DNA of 64,000 nucleotides from Symsagittifera roscoffensis (GCF_963678635.1 NC_087069.1:10313206-10377205); one strand, 5' to 3'; positions 44,400 through 58,104 are shown, numbered from the stretch's first letter. Program-made: numbers and translations. Notes: generated from the letters alone by a model not told the origin.

Positions 44400-45090
44400 T
44401 TTATATTTTTATTTAGGCTCAAAATTTATAAGTAAAAAGTGTATCTATAAACGAGATGATTCAATGCAGAATTTAAAAAAAAATGCGACAGAATACACGA
44501 CTAACTTTTTCAATCTTAAAGCAAACCAATGTTTATGTAATGAAAAAGTACGTTTTAAATGAAAGCAATAATTCTCGACAAAACTATATTCAATACCACG
44601 CTTCAGAAAGTGTTTCTGACTAATATTTTTTTACACATTGAAACGCTTCAAGTCAAATAAATTTGCTATTTTTGAGAAAACTATTCTTGAATCTGCTATT
44701 AACTATGGCTTCTGCGATTAGCAGAGGATCTATGAAAGCCTACCCGCACTGACAACAAGGGATTAAGATCGACTTTAGTATGAAAATGTATATAGATATA
44801 ATTATTTGATATCAATTTTAGTATAAGAAATTTCGAATAGTTAATAGAAAAAGTAGAAACTAAATAGAAAATCGATTTAAAAGTATCTTAAATCCCAGAT
44901 AAAAAAATCGTTCCATGTCGATTTAAAACCGATTCAACTCCATTTTTTTTAGTCATAACTTGTTTTTTTTTGGATAAAAACGGATTTAAGTCGATTTCAG
45001 TCAATTTTTTCGTACGAATCTCATTAGTTTCGTGTTTCGAGTTACATTTTTTCTTGGTCCATTTTTGATTTTACACCAATAACGTATCCT

Positions 45091-45284
45091 TACGAGGCCA
45101 AACTGTGTCTTTTGTGAATGGCAAGCGGATTCCGCCACAAGGACGCTACCTTTGTTCGTCTTTTACCCTTTTATTCTCTTTGATCGTTCCGACAAAATTT
45201 TAACATGTTTAAAGACTTGTCTCTGGAATCCAGAAACATGCAAACACAATTATTTGCGCTTATCCAGTGAAAAATTTGGCCTCC
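45091..45284. mobile_element. MITE, TTACGAGGCCAAA family
   Basis: It starts TTACGAGGCCAAACTGTG, ends AATTTGGCCTCC and shares the interior GCGGATTCCGCCACAAGGAC. It is the counterpart of the copy at 24452-24646 in the other arm. Confidence 0.65.
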
Positions 45285-48200
45285 TAAAAATAGTCTCATA
45301 ATAAAAATGCGAAACAGTTTTAAAAATAATCATATAATTTTGTAATTCCTTGCATATTTTGAGCTAAAAATTTGACCTATATTGACCATTTTAATGATTT
45401 GTTACATAATTTTTGCCCAATATCTGATTTACAATGATAGTTTTCGATAATTTTATTATAATTCTTTGAGATCAAAATACGATTGTAATTACATTTTCCC
45501 TAATTTTTTATTTAGAGTTTTGCCCATAATCTGACTTACATTGGTAATTTTTCCTAATTTCTTTGCACATTTTTGAGCTCAAAATTTGATTTTTGAGTAC
45601 AATTTTTTTTTGTATTTCAACAAAATCTATCGCGTGTGATCTTTTAGGAAATCGAGAATAAAATATTCCATTTTCTTTTAAATAGCATGTTTTTTTTCGA
45701 CGTGTCGGCAAAAATATCGATTTGAAATGGATTTTTTAGATACTTAAATCGATGTGCTCAGGGGTCTTTTAAAATGGACTTGACTTGAATGGTTTAAATA
45801 ATTTTCAAACTGATTTTAGTGAGATTTGGATGGATTTGAGTGTGTCGGAAAATCAAACCAAATCAATTTAACTTTGATTTTTTACACACAATCGATTTAG
45901 ACACGACCGATTCAAACTCTTCAAGAAAGATCAAATTAAATCAAATTAAAATCGGTTTCAGTTCCTAAAATGTACATGGATAATCAAATTAAATGGGTAC
46001 GAAACTAGTTTTGTCAGGGTATGCAGGTCTAAGCAAAATGCAGCCTGTCGACAATTTTCTGACAGCGCCTTCATTACCAATATATACTAAACTTGAGCAA
46101 TTTTTTTCATTTCTCAGCAATTTTTGTTCAAAAATTTCCACAAAGTTTTTTTAACTGTTTGTTTTTCAAAATAATACCTAAAGTGAAGAAAAAGTGGTCC
46201 AAATAGGGTCTTTATAGTCAATTGGAGGAGCTTACGATATCAATTTTGCCCACCTAAAAAAGGCCGACGAAAATTGAGAACCTTAGTTGAAATCCCCCCA
46301 CCTCATAGGAAAAACCCTAGATATGCCCATGGCACCAATCCGTTTGTTATTCGATGTTTTGATCGGCGCTTAAAAACGTAAACAGAACTTCTCGGGCGTA
46401 GAAAATCAAGTTTAAAATTTTTGCGTTGCAGGCACAGATCAGAGTGAAGATTGCTTCTTTGTTATTTTTTTAAATGTTTATGTTTTTTAATGTTTGATGT
46501 CTGTTCATACGAAAAAAAAAGAACAATTGTGTCCAGAAAATTTTAGAGGAAATATAACAAAAAACTTTCAACCTTTAAATATTGTTAAAAAAGCTTTCGT
46601 TGCTCAAGTCTCGACGATCAAATGTAAGAAAAAACATACTGAAAAATCGAACTTCACGTTGCAAACAGCAGAAAATGCTGTCAATTTCACATAATGATGA
46701 GCTGCCCATTTGGATTTCATTTTTAAAAAATTGAAATACATTGATGAGAGCTACAGAGAAGGGATTTCTGACTAGAATTTCCATCAAAATCTTAGATGAA
46801 AAATTGCAAACCTGTTTTAAGAACATTTTCAGGATTGAAATCGTGTTTTCACATTGACTTTCTTGCTAGTCAAATCTAACTAATATTCAAATCTAAGTGT
46901 CACAAAATCTATAATCAGTATAATCAATTAGTTGGGCCCAGTTCTTGAAATGTACATTTTTAACGGATTTAGATAGCTATTAATTTGATTTGAATTCAAT
47001 TTAAATCGATTCGAAACAAGTTTTGTCATTGCAGGGTGGTACAACTATAACAAGTAAGTCACGTGATTTCCTATAAAACTGAAAAAAGCTGATTTCGAAA
47101 ACTTTGAGGTCAAAAATAGTTTCTTCAGGGTCTCATCTAAAAAGGTTTTTAACCAATTCTCATATTTATTGTAACAATTTAAGATCTGAGCTGCAGTTGG
47201 AACGTGTCTAGGCAGCTTTTTTCAAATTTGTTGAAATATGTGCTGCTACTTCCACTCTGTACTCAACACTGGAATGCGCTAAGAAGAAAATGACACCCTA
47301 TCCATCCTACTTTTGGCGAAGTAGACTTTGGTTCGACCGATGATAAAAATAAATCATTCAAAAAACTCGGAATAAAATCAAGACGTGAATAAAACAAAAG
47401 TAGCGGGTTGCTGGGTAGTAACTTAGATAAAAAGTACCGAACATATTCATGGAAAGTATTATAAACGAAAAACCTTTCATTTTTTTTGTTTATTTTCAAA
47501 TTTGGTATACCATTTTTTTGCATGGTAAAAATACTAAAGGCTAGACTAAAGCTTGGCGCTCATCATAAAGCTAAAACTTATCATAAGTATTTACAATTGA
47601 ACAAAAACGAACAAAAATTGTCCACAAAAATGAACAAATAAACCAAGAAAAATTGAAAAAAGCTTCATAATTTGTATTTTTGGAATATAGCTAAATTTTT
47701 AACAGTTGAAATAAAAATCTTATTCACTCGATAACGTTGCGGATAAATAAGGAGAAAGGTAGTATCATAGCTACTAAAAAAAATTATTGGCAAAAAACTT
47801 GATTTTAGAACGATAAATTTAGAGTTTCAAAAGAAATTACGATTTTCATATGAGTGAAAAATTAAATTGATAACCACGAAAACAAAAATGGTTCTACCAT
47901 TGTTTTCTTCAAAATTATTTGGTCATTTTGAATCATATATGAGGCCTTGCACGGCCTAATCTTGCCCAAATTATTTTATTAGAAAGACTGTTTTTATCCA
48001 AAAATATAAATGACAAAACATTTTCACTCAAGAAACTGAGAGCGGTTTTAAATTCTCAGCACCAATTATGTCACATTTGAGGTGTCTGGATATAGTCTTA
48101 TCGCATTTGAAGAACAATTGAAGAAACGGATTGAAGAAAAATGTTCACTTTTTCTCGCATTTGAAGAAACAGATTGAAGAAAAATTTTGACGTTTTCTCG

Positions 48201-48599
48201 GGGTTTCTTTTATCCTCCACATCTACACTGTCCAAGGGCCACGAATCAATCAACCCTAATAATCAGGGGTAAATTAGAAAAGAAAATTTAAAAACTGTTT
48301 TTTTTTAGAAACTCTTTCTTGAAAATCGAATTCTGAAACTGAAATTTTCGACAAAACAGCAAAAAGAACAGACATACAAAAAAGCGAACACTTAGCGAAA
48401 ATATAGTAAGCATGGCTCTTTTTTTTAAAACTAACCAGCAACTCTATATCCTTTTTATGGTGTAATGAAGAGCTTTTCAAGATTGAATATGAAAAGCACA
48501 TGTACTTGTCATGCCCTATAATTAGTCCGCATGCCATTTTTGTAGCAATCAGTTAATCTAAGCAGAAAAAAAACTAAATTACTGATGGGGTATCACAGA

Positions 48600-50015
48600 T
48601 ATTCTTGACTTATATTTCGACTTTGCAAACCGGACAAGTGCAGTTTTGCGACATAAAATCCACAAGAGAGATGCAATCTTTAGCCAAGCACAAAGTCGTT
48701 ACATACCCGATTTTGGCCGAGAGACACTTAACATAATTAGAACACAGTCAAAACATACCCAATTTTGGTTGAGAAAGTCAAAAGATACCTGATTTTGGTT
48801 CAGAAACAGTCAGAATGTAGGTCAAGCATTGTCTAAACATACGTCAAGCAAGACTAGATTTTTTTCAAAACTTAGAAGATTAATTGCAATTTGGATACAG
48901 AGCAGCAAAATTCTGCTCACAAAAGACAAACATGAGAAAATAACAATCAACAGCAGTCATTTGGGAGGACTGCTTATCTAAAAACTTGAAATTTTTGAAC
49001 GAATCCTTTAGTTTTTTGAGATTTAGGGGTCGCGACAAGAAAAAGTAAAATTTTACAAAAATTTCCTCAAATAGCAGTTTATAAATCAACAGTTTTAGAT
49101 TGGTCAAGAAACTAAAAATAAAATGGAAGATTCAATTTTTAAAAATAAGGTTTTGAATTTTTCAATTTACTGAACTTTATAGTCTATTTTCAGATCATCA
49201 CATAAAAGCGCACTGAAATGCATACATGTTACTTTTTTGTTAAGTTGCTCAAGCTATTTATTGGTAGAGAAAAACGAGAAAGTTGAAGCATAGGCCGAGC
49301 ACAGTCAAAACATACCCATTTTTATCGAGAAAGTAGAAGCATACGTCGGGCACAATCGGAATAAATTTCGAGCACATTAGAAACTTAGGTAAGAACAGTC
49401 AAAGTAACCATTGATTTGAGCTTGGTTAGTGTTTTTTAACCAGATAAAAAATGGTTTTTTAACTTGCCGTTTCCTCCTAAGAACTGATTACAGGTTGAAC
49501 TCAAGTTTAACTTCACATTTTGTGACTTAGAGAGTTAAGATAATGCTTACAAACCTCATTATCTCATGGTTAATCACGCAACTGGAAACAAATCTGAGAT
49601 GGATGAAAAGTTTTAGGAATCATAATGTGTGTCAAGAAAGTCTAAACAGCGGAAACAAACCCATTTTTGGTCAAAAAATCGAAACTTGTAGAAGCGGGCT
49701 CCAAAAAATAAATTTGTAAAGATTTCGGAACGAGAAAGTCGAAACATACCAAATTTTGATCGAGAAAGCTGAATATATTAAAGTTTTGTCGAGAAAGTCA
49801 ACGCATGCCAAATTTTGGTCGATAAAGTCAAATCATACCAAAATTTTGTCGAGATAACCGAAACACACCAAATTTTATTTGAAAAAAAAATCGAAACATG
49901 CCAAAGTTTGATCGAGAAACTAGAAACAAGCTGAAAAACGGTTCGATAGACGAATCATACCAAAAATTGGCTGAGACAGTCAAAACATACCAAATAAAAT
50001 AAATCAAAAAAACCT
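48600..50015. repeat. Diverged ~31-bp minisatellite, right-arm counterpart
   Basis: Units such as AAACATACCAAATTTTGATC + GAGAAAG recur at about 48600-48870, 49270-49400 and 49630-50015, in reverse orientation to the left-arm array. The last cluster has more units than the left-arm counterpart. Confidence 0.7.
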
Positions 50016-50096
50016 CGAAAATAAAACGAAACAAAAATCGACCACCTCGATCCGAGATCAAAAAAAGAGCCTTAAATTGTTTGAAATTGATCTTAC

Positions 50097-50233
50097 ATGC
50101 ATTGTCGTGTGTTATTCGTATTTTGTACAAGTTTTCGGTTAATGGCATGAACGGCAAGTCAACATTGTTCCTCTCGAATTTGTTCAGGTGAGTTTTGCTG
50201 TCACTCAATTGTAACTGGTCTCACACGAACCAT
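50097..50233 (-). pseudogene. PLAT exon remnant, right-arm copy
   Basis: The minus strand reads LSDSKTHLNKFERNNVD, FMPLTENLYKIRITHDNA and the same splice donor. Two codons of the left-arm form (in DEFHF) and about 65 bases upstream, including the AGTDDKV start of the domain, are missing, so this copy has lost the first half of the PLAT domain. Confidence 0.5.
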
Positions 50234-50265
50234 ATATAAAGCAACTGCAACCTAAGTGATCCATA

Positions 50266-50449
50266 CATTACGAGGCCAAACTGTGCGCCAGATTGGATTC
50301 CAGAGACAAGTCTTTATACATGTCAAAATTTTGTATTTCAAAATTCTCAACGATCAAAGAGATTGAAATAAGAAAAGATGAACAAAGATAGCGTCCTTGT
50401 TGCTGAATCCGCTTTTAGTTCATAAAATACTCACTTTGGCCTCGTAATG
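50266..50449. mobile_element. MITE, TTACGAGGCCAAA family, TA flanks
   Basis: CATTACGAGGCCAAACTGTG and TTTGGCCTCGTAATG form the termini, with TA on both sides. It is the counterpart of 19194-19366. By length this copy is 184 bp against 173 bp. Confidence 0.75.
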
Positions 50450-53400
50450 TATTATTTTCAAACTAAATCAACATGCGATTCAGGTTTTAAAAAAGCAATA
50501 TAAATTGTAAATATCGTAAAGAAAATTGTTGTTTGAATTGAAATTGAATATCATTATTTCGTACAGCCGTTTTTGAGCAGCCAACGTTACGCGTCTTACG
50601 TTAGGTTGAAAAAAACTCTTAATCGACGAATGCTTATCAAAAATTTTCAGAAATCAAACAAAAATTGTGTTTTTTAATCAAATTCGCAAAATTTTGGACT
50701 ATGTTCGTAACCGAACACAAGAGACGAAGACCGTGGTTACTTAAAATTTGAGTCACAGAAAGATTAATGGTTTTGCATGTACAATGCATTTAAAATTACC
50801 TAAATACATATGTCTTACAAAAACAATTTCATCAAAATGTCGGCTTCTAAATATTGGTCGGCCACCAAAATTTTTTAAGATGGCTAAACTTTCGAATTTA
50901 AAAAACACAATTCAAAAATCATTTGCCTGGAAATCTGGAAAACCATTGCAAGTGCTGTGTATCCAAGACTACTTTATGCTTAATCAAAAAAATTTTGATA
51001 GACTTGTATGTACGAGAATAGTTTTGCGCTTTGAATAAACAAAAATTTGTATGTACGAGAATAGTTTTGCGCTTTGAAAAAAAAACAAACAAAATAGTTT
51101 GGGGAAATTTTGAAAATACTTTGTAAAATTTTCAGTTTGGTCATCGAAAATCTAGTAGTCAAATCATTTTTTTGTTCATGAAAATTGCATGAGCAGCATT
51201 TTTGTCACAAAAATTTCTTTTTTAATATGATACATCGATTTTATGCCAAAAAAATCGAAAACTTCAAAATTTGACGAACATCGTAAATTTTATTGCAGCC
51301 CTTCCAATTGTGACGCAAATGAACTTGATGAGAGTATAACTCTGATGTTTGCTGCAGTCCTATAGTTTGCTTAAGAAGTTTTGATTAGAAAATCTCTCTG
51401 TTCTCGACAATTTTTCGAAAAACAATCCGTTTTACTGAAATAATAAGAAAAAAATTATACAGAAAAATGACTCAGTTCCTATCTTAATGACAAACCAGTG
51501 AAAATGTTTATTGTTCCGACCATTGAAAATGGGGAGGGAAAATGTATTAGGGTGTGTTTAAGTTCTTTTTTCACGCAAAATCAGGTACCACAATTAATCA
51601 ATGGAATATGTAGAAATATGTATCTTAATGTAGCTCTTTCAGTTGCCGCAACCAAAATTAAAACTGTTTCGAAAACTAATCCTTTGTCGAGCAAATTTAG
51701 ATTGAAATTTTTGAGTTTGAATCCAGATGCTGGCGAGTAAAGCGAGATAGAAGTACGCTTATGAAAAGAGGGAAAGCTTCTTTATGTTTAACTTCAGCTG
51801 TGAAAACCAATTTTACTAAAGAGAAAATAGTATTTGGACTTTTTTTGCGAAATTTTTGGAACGAAAAACATGAAAAATTCAAAATTTTCAGCACAAAAAA
51901 AAGAAAAAATTTTTGGTGATATTATGTTGTTTTTCTAACTTTTTATGCAAAAATTTTTTTTCTAGTTTGCTTTTTTTTACTATGTACTATGACTTTCGAA
52001 TACGCCTCAATTCTAATTTTTTAAATAGAAAGTTGGATCACATCACACAGAAAAACGACAAAGTTTCAAAAAAAACCTGTTTTTCAAATAGAAATTTATA
52101 TCACACCAAACAAAAAAACTACATAATTTCGAAAAAGAAACGAATTTTTATAGGACTACGGTCGGAACAATCTGTGATTTTTGCTCAGTAACCGGCTATC
52201 AGTGGTCAAGTTCTAGAGTTTTAGAAAAAAAAATCAATTGGAGCATTCATACAAATAGTATCAATGGTTTAACAGCGCATAAAACAATGAATGACTTAGC
52301 TATCCTGAAAAAAGTTATTCACAATTGCGTCAACATTTTGAACAGAGAAACGCCTACAGTAACAATTCTGGAAATCATCGCGAAAAGCAACATGAAATTT
52401 TTTTTTAATTAGATCAAATAGAATTAGATTTGATGAACGGTAATTGGATTTTAAATGAAAATAAATCGGATTTTCATGTAACGTAGTAATTTTACAATCA
52501 ACAAGCCTCTTCATATCAGTTTAATTTACTGACTGACCTGAATGCCATTTTCAGTAAGAACAATAAGAAAAAACGAAAATTTTATTTATTTTTTTACTTT
52601 TAAAAGTGTTTTAAGCATCTCTCGTTTCATTGATCATGAAGATATGGTTTAAATTTTACAATGCGCGGCAACAAATTGCCAATTCACACAAATTTCAAAA
52701 CTTTGAGTTGATTCAACAACCAAATTCATCCTAGCTTTATCCTGAAATGCAAAATCTTCAACAAAGCCTGATCGTTTTCGATGGTGTCGATTTAATTGCC
52801 CAGACAACTTAATTGCAAACAGTAGCTTTTGTTGATAAGCAATCGTTTCAACTTGGAACTTTTCGTTGAACAAGGAAATCTTTTTAAAAACAGATTTTGG
52901 TTTAACTGACGACAAATAAACAGAGGAAAAAAGCTTTTGAAAAACTCAGACATTTCGCTGCCATTTGCGTTTTTTATAAAGAAACAAAATTTTGACAGTT
53001 TTGGATGAAAAATATTCAGTAGTAAGATGATAAAAATTGTCAACATTCAAATTTAGGGTAAAATTTTTGTTAAAAATGGCGAATGGTTTCAAAATCATAA
53101 GGTTGATTGGAAACTTTGAACGACAGAAGTAATGCAGAAAAAAGTTTACAAGAATTAAATTTCGGCAACCATAAAATCAAAATCTTGCCAATATCGTTCT
53201 GAAAACGGTTTAAAAAATCAAGAAATCAATTATTGATCACAAACTGGCCTATAAAGATGTGAATGGTTAAAAAAATGTCTAATATTGCTAGTTTTGAAAA
53301 AGATTGCTGCTTACTAACGATAAAAAAAGTCTTACCAGAACACGTTATTTCTTATTACGCTTATGTAATTAAACAACTAAAAAAATTTTCAGAAATCTAA

Positions 53401-53559
53401 AAATACACTAAAAAGTTTGAGGCAATCCTCGAGAACTTTTCAAAAAATATATTTTATTCGAATAAAAATTTTTGCATTAAAACTATTTAAAATCTCATAA
53501 TTTTGTCGGCTGAAAATAAGAAAAAAATCAATGACATATAAAAACAAATTGATTGCAGA

Positions 53560-55050
53560 GAATTTAATAAAAAGCCAGAAATGATCATTTGAAGTCAAGT
53601 TTTGATTGTTTTGTTTGTAAACGATTAAACATTTTTGATAGCAAATAATTGAGAAATGAATTGTTTTAAAATCATTTGATTAGCATCTGACATATATTGT
53701 TATCCTCTAGCCAGAAGAAAAAAAAGGGTTCAGGGCACTCCTGGGATTCCTGGCAGAGGCTATCCAGTAACCCTGCCAGAAATTCTATGAAAAAAATCCT
53801 GGAAATTAGGTAGCGACACCTGTTAGGTACCCTTCTAGGAAATCAGACTTATGTACAAAATTCTGGCTAATTTTGTAGTCACCGCAAAGTCGTTTTATGC
53901 CAAACAAACAATTTAACAACAAAATTTTTACTGGGAAATTGGTTTTTTTGTTTGTTATATAAGGTAATCAAGACTGTTTTTCACACGAATAAAAAACTAA
54001 AAAACAAAGCTTCAAATTTGCGTGGAGGCGTAGTTAGTTTTGTTGTTGTTTTAAAATAATAAGATACGTCTAAATGTGACAAAAAAAATCCTTAAATTTT
54101 TTCTGACACTGTTTCTCTGAGGTAGAAGACATCTAGTCATAACAAATTTATTTTTTGTTATGCTTATTCAATGTAAAATTCAAACATTTTTTTTTCAATG
54201 ATAAATCTACAAAGGCAATTTATGTACGAGATAATTGACAATTGATATATGGATATTTTAATGAGACTGTTCTTTGTTCTGATTCGTTTTCGAGCAGGTT
54301 GGAAAAAATTTGCAATATTGAAAATTTAACCAAAAAAAGCAATGGACACTCAGACTGCTCTCAAACTTCTAGGGCAAACGATGAAAAAAATTAAGGGCAA
54401 ATAATTTAAAAATGAGCTGATTTAAAATCTATAAAAATATCTGATTTAGCATCTGACATGATTGTTATCCCCTAGCTAGGGGAAAACTTAAAGGGTCAAA
54501 GGCAATCCTGGATTTCCTGGTCGGGTTATCCAGTAACCCTGCCATGAACTCTGAGAAAAAAATTCTAGAAAAATAGGCCTGGAAACCTGTTAGGTACCCT
54601 TCTAGCAAATAATGTTTTTTCACAAAAATTGCCTTTAATTTTCAGTCAGCGCAAAGCCATTTTAAAGCTCGGGACAAAATTTTGCATGAAAAAATTTAGC
54701 TCACTTGGTCTATAACGTAGCCCAGACTCAATTTTTTTATCAAAGAACCGAAAAATGAATGTCTGTTGTGTGTGGAGCCATAATTAGTTTTTTTTTTGTT
54801 ACGAAATTGTAAGAAAAGCTATAAATTTGACAGAAAATTATCTCAACCTACTTCAAACATCGTTTTTTTTAGTTAGAAGCTATCTAGCCACGTCAAAAAC
54901 TTGTAGTTTGTTATCTTAAGCCTGTGCGAAGTTGAACCTTCACTTTCAATGCTGACTCTAGAAATGCATTTTATCTGCAAGATTCTTACCTGTTAACCAG
55001 TGGATTGTTTTTTTTACGATAATATCTTTTGGTTGATGTTTTTTAAGGCA
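53560..55050. repeat. Diverged tandem duplication, unit about 750-780 bp
   Basis: Two adjacent segments share ordered blocks: GATTTAGCATCTGACAT-like, TTGTTATCC-CTAGC, TATCCAGTAACCCTGCCA, CCTGTTAGGTACCCTTCTAG, GTGGAG-C-TA-TTAGTTTT and ATCTAG. In the first copy these lie at about 53690-54180, in the second at about 54440-54930. A further related scrap (CTCCAGAAAGTCCAGGGCAA) is near 55122. Confidence 0.65.
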
Positions 55051-56110
55051 GGCGAGTAAACAATTTGCAAATTTAAAAACTCAGCAAAAAAACTTGGAAG
55101 TCCATGCTTTCACTCGTAGAGTGCTCCAGAAAGTCCAGGGCAATCCCTGCAAGACTTAGACATGGTTTTCCCCCTGGCCCGTCCCGGCTCCAGGGGTGAC
55201 TCCAGGGATGGACTCTCATGGTTAGGTAACTCGGGATGAGCTAATTTATGGTTTTTCTTTATAGAAATGAACAAAGAATTCAACAATGCTCGAACTACAG
55301 TAATGTTCTTCCAGAGCTGACAGGTCGCTTGTGAGCATTGGTTGCAGTGATGTTTCAAAAGCTCAGTCGGATGTAACTTGCAAGATATCACAGACTATAT
55401 ACATTGGGCCGATCTGAAACAATCGCATAGAGTTTCTAGAAGTACATAAAATAAACCAGCGAGGAGGAGAGTTTTTATTGCTCGCCAATTTGTTTTAGAG
55501 CACAAAAATGTATCTGGTATTTTTCGAGAAAAAAAATTTCAAAGTTTAAAAGTACTACGTGTAACTACTTATGTTTCCCTGATATATATTGGATTTTCGA
55601 CTGTCCTTTACTGTCCTTTAATGTCTTTTGAAATAAGCTTAGACTCAGTTTTGTTCAGACTTTCGAAAAAAGCAAAGAGTATATATGCTCTGGGTGGTGT
55701 TTTATTCAGACCAGTTCTCAAAAATATTTCCCTTGGGTCCTTTTCACCAGTGATTGATATGACCCTCATTAATAGACTAACATGACTAAAAGAGTGCCGC
55801 GATACTCTGATGTTGAAAACTTAAAGCGCATTATTTACGTTAACGATTTATCGCACACCACACAGTCAATCCATTTTCAATTGAGGCAGACTATTTTGTC
55901 TTTTTATTCAGCCTAAAATTCCTTGTTTGTAAATAGTTCATAAAACAAAAATTATTTGAAACCAATTTATGGACAATCGGGACATTCAGGGTTTCACCCT
56001 GATCGAGCAGTCTTGCTATAGAATATCATGCTATAGAGTATTATTTAGAACACATTCTTTTTCATTAAAATTGTTATTGTCTATTTGACTCGTCAATTTC
56101 TTCTCGAAAA

Positions 56111-56305
56111 TAACGACGCCAAACTGTGTTCTACAGGGATAGGTGGAAAATTTGATTTGTTAGTCTCTGACAGGTCTCTGGTAAACTTGTTAAATTTCTG
56201 TCGCAAAAATCAAAGAAAACGAAAGAGCAAAAGAAGAACAAAGAAAGGATCCTTGTCGCTGAATCCGCTAACAGTTCACAAATTATATAGTTTGGTCTCG
56301 TAATG
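56111..56305. mobile_element. MITE, TTACGAGGCCAAA family, worn
   Basis: It starts TAACGACGCCAAACTGTG and ends AGTTTGGTCTCGTAATG. The interior CTGAATCCGCTAACAGTTCA matches the family. It lies inside the block unique to the right arm. Confidence 0.6.
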
Positions 56306-56439
56306 AAGTAATTTAATTGTCTTTGATTTGATATCGCCTTTCTAAGAACTTAATTAATACTGCCAAATTGATGTTTATCAATTAATTTCCTTTCGATCAT
56401 TTTGAACGGTTTAATTCTATAATGTAGACTTTAGGGGGC

Positions 56440-56830
56440 CTCAACTTTTTGTTCCGCGTTTCTTGGAGACCTACTGTTTTTGACGGAACTTTTTTTATAC
56501 CATCTGAAAAATAATGTTTTTCTGAGCTCATATTTGAAAAAAGAGTTACAGGGGTCTAAAATTTGCTATAATGGCCAACATGGGGTGTTTATTGCGCAAT
56601 ATATTGCGTTCTAAAAAGACGCAAAAGCAGAAAATGAATGCGTTTCAACTGAATTGAGCTTTAAACTGAATTTTACCAAGCGTGTTCTGGGATAAATATG
56701 AAGAAAAAAATGATTTTTTTTTCGATCATTTTATCAACCGTTCAACCAAATTTTTTTTTAAATTGGCCTTAAAGTGCATCTAGATAATTCAGGGCTTTGT
56801 TCTGATATAAGAGCAGTCTTTTGAAGTCAA
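56440..56830 (+). mobile_element. Dispersed hairpin-ended element, diverged copy
   Basis: GACGGAACTTTTTTTATACC, a core GCGCAATATATTGCG (near 56594) and an end with TTCAGGGCTTTGTTCTGATA then GAGCAGTCTT (to 56820) follow the order of the reference copy at 38775-39305. The first 100 bases are missing or too diverged. Confidence 0.5.
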
Positions 56831-57252
56831 TAAAAAATTTGCAGTTGAATTTTTAGGTTCTAATGGAACTCTAAAAGCCACATGTATTTTTTCTCAGAAA
56901 CTAACTAAAGCGATGATCGATTGGTATTTGTCTATGTCCAAAAAAAAATTTGTTTCAGCCGACCACATACAGAAGATTCATGTAATATTTGATAATTTTT
57001 TGTCAAAACATCATGCCTACTTGAAACGAACATAAATTACGACTTTTTGTCCGCTTCAAAATCGCTTCTGGAATTAAGTCCGTTGACAAAAGCTTGTAAA
57101 ATAATCTATGCACATAACTTAGCCTTAAAACGTAGTACATACAAGCAACTAGATTTTAGCACACTTGTGTCAACGCGAGACTGCCGTTTAATGATTCGAA
57201 AATTGCAACCGAGTTTTGGTGTTTTCAGTCTGTCGCAACCAACTTTGGATAT

Positions 57253-58104
57253 TTCCAGTTCGTAACTTCAGGATTCCAATATTTTAGGACTTTGCAGACC
57301 TGTGAATAATTGTGGTTTCTGCAACTCGCAGGCGATCTATGAAAGGCATTCAGCCTGTCTAAGCATAATCTGCTCCTCTTTCGCCAGATTCCAGACAGAA
57401 CTATTTTTTGATGTTCTTTTTTGCGACTCGAGGACGTTTTTTTTTTGCGCATGGAGCTTTCACGTGCTACCACTATTGCAGTCAAAACCTCAAACTAGAG
57501 TTAAAATGATACCTCGTCCTCGCACTGCAATGGTGAAACCTCGTAGCAATGCAATGGCAGGGGATCGATTACACAATCAACGGATTAAAAGTGAACTCCT
57601 TACCACTAAAATAAGAGCCTCCCGATGAGTCCGCGATTGGTTAGACTCACGAAAAAGTATCCGGAACCAGTGCAACCAAGAAACTTTAAGCGTCACACAA
57701 ATTGATTTTCAATTTTGTTACATTGAAACGTGACGCTTAATAATATAACAAAAAAGGTTGAATATGTGGAAAAAGTTGTATTGCATAAACTAAACATAAA
57801 ATGAAAAAAGGTTGCTATGAACTGTTGATTTTTTTCATAGTTTTTTTAATTGTAGATTTGATTCAAAACATCTTATGCTAGAATATTAAGCCTGTCTCAA
57901 TGTAGAAAATATGATAGTATTAGTTTTTTGCCTTATTTTCTGAAACTAGAAAATTTATATGTTTCGCAATGTTTTGGTTTGAAGTTCATCAAGGGGCAGA
58001 TCTAAAAGTTTTTCGAGATGGGGGGTGCGATATTATATGGCATAAAAAAAGTAAGTTCCGGATCTGAGGGTCAGCGATCTCGTTACCATAGTCAGTATCT
58101 TATT
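57253..58104. other. Flank of the right arm, no supported gene
   Basis: Similarity to the left arm stops at about 57252. The plus strand has a 108-codon frame (57302-57628) with a basic end, but codon content and lack of motifs do not support a gene. The rest is AT-rich. Confidence 0.35.

Larger units (their letters stand above)
51975..56740. other. 4.8-kb block present only in the right arm
   Basis: The two arms match on both sides of this block, but the left arm has only about 60 bases here (near 17700-17760). The block is AT-rich, holds a diverged tandem duplication (53560-55050), a hairpin repeat end (55987-56001), a MITE (56111-56305) and most of a dispersed element (56440 on). No coding frame was convincing. 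It is either an insertion in this copy or a deletion in the other. Confidence 0.6.
44343..57252. repeat. Right arm of the large inverted near-duplicate
   Basis: The reverse complement of 17104-25391 with an additional block of about 4.8 kb at 51.97-56.74 kb and many smaller indels. It contains the matching MITEs, minisatellite and PLAT remnant. The stretches 45285-48600 and 50450-51970 hold no supported gene. Confidence 0.9.

Noticed and set aside
44087-44435. Frames spanning the N run
   Set aside because: They consist mostly of unknown residues from the gap; only the 19 codons at 44343-44399 are real.
53690-55050. Possible CRISPR-like or regularly spaced array from recurring CCAGTAACCCTGCCA blocks
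   Set aside because: Only two long diverged units; this is a eukaryotic tandem duplication.
57302-57628. 108-codon frame after the right arm
   Set aside because: Looked like a possible basic protein, but has no recognised motif, no splice context and no counterpart elsewhere.
57560-57660. Possible tRNA-like stretch
   Set aside because: No cloverleaf could be drawn and no anticodon arm fits.
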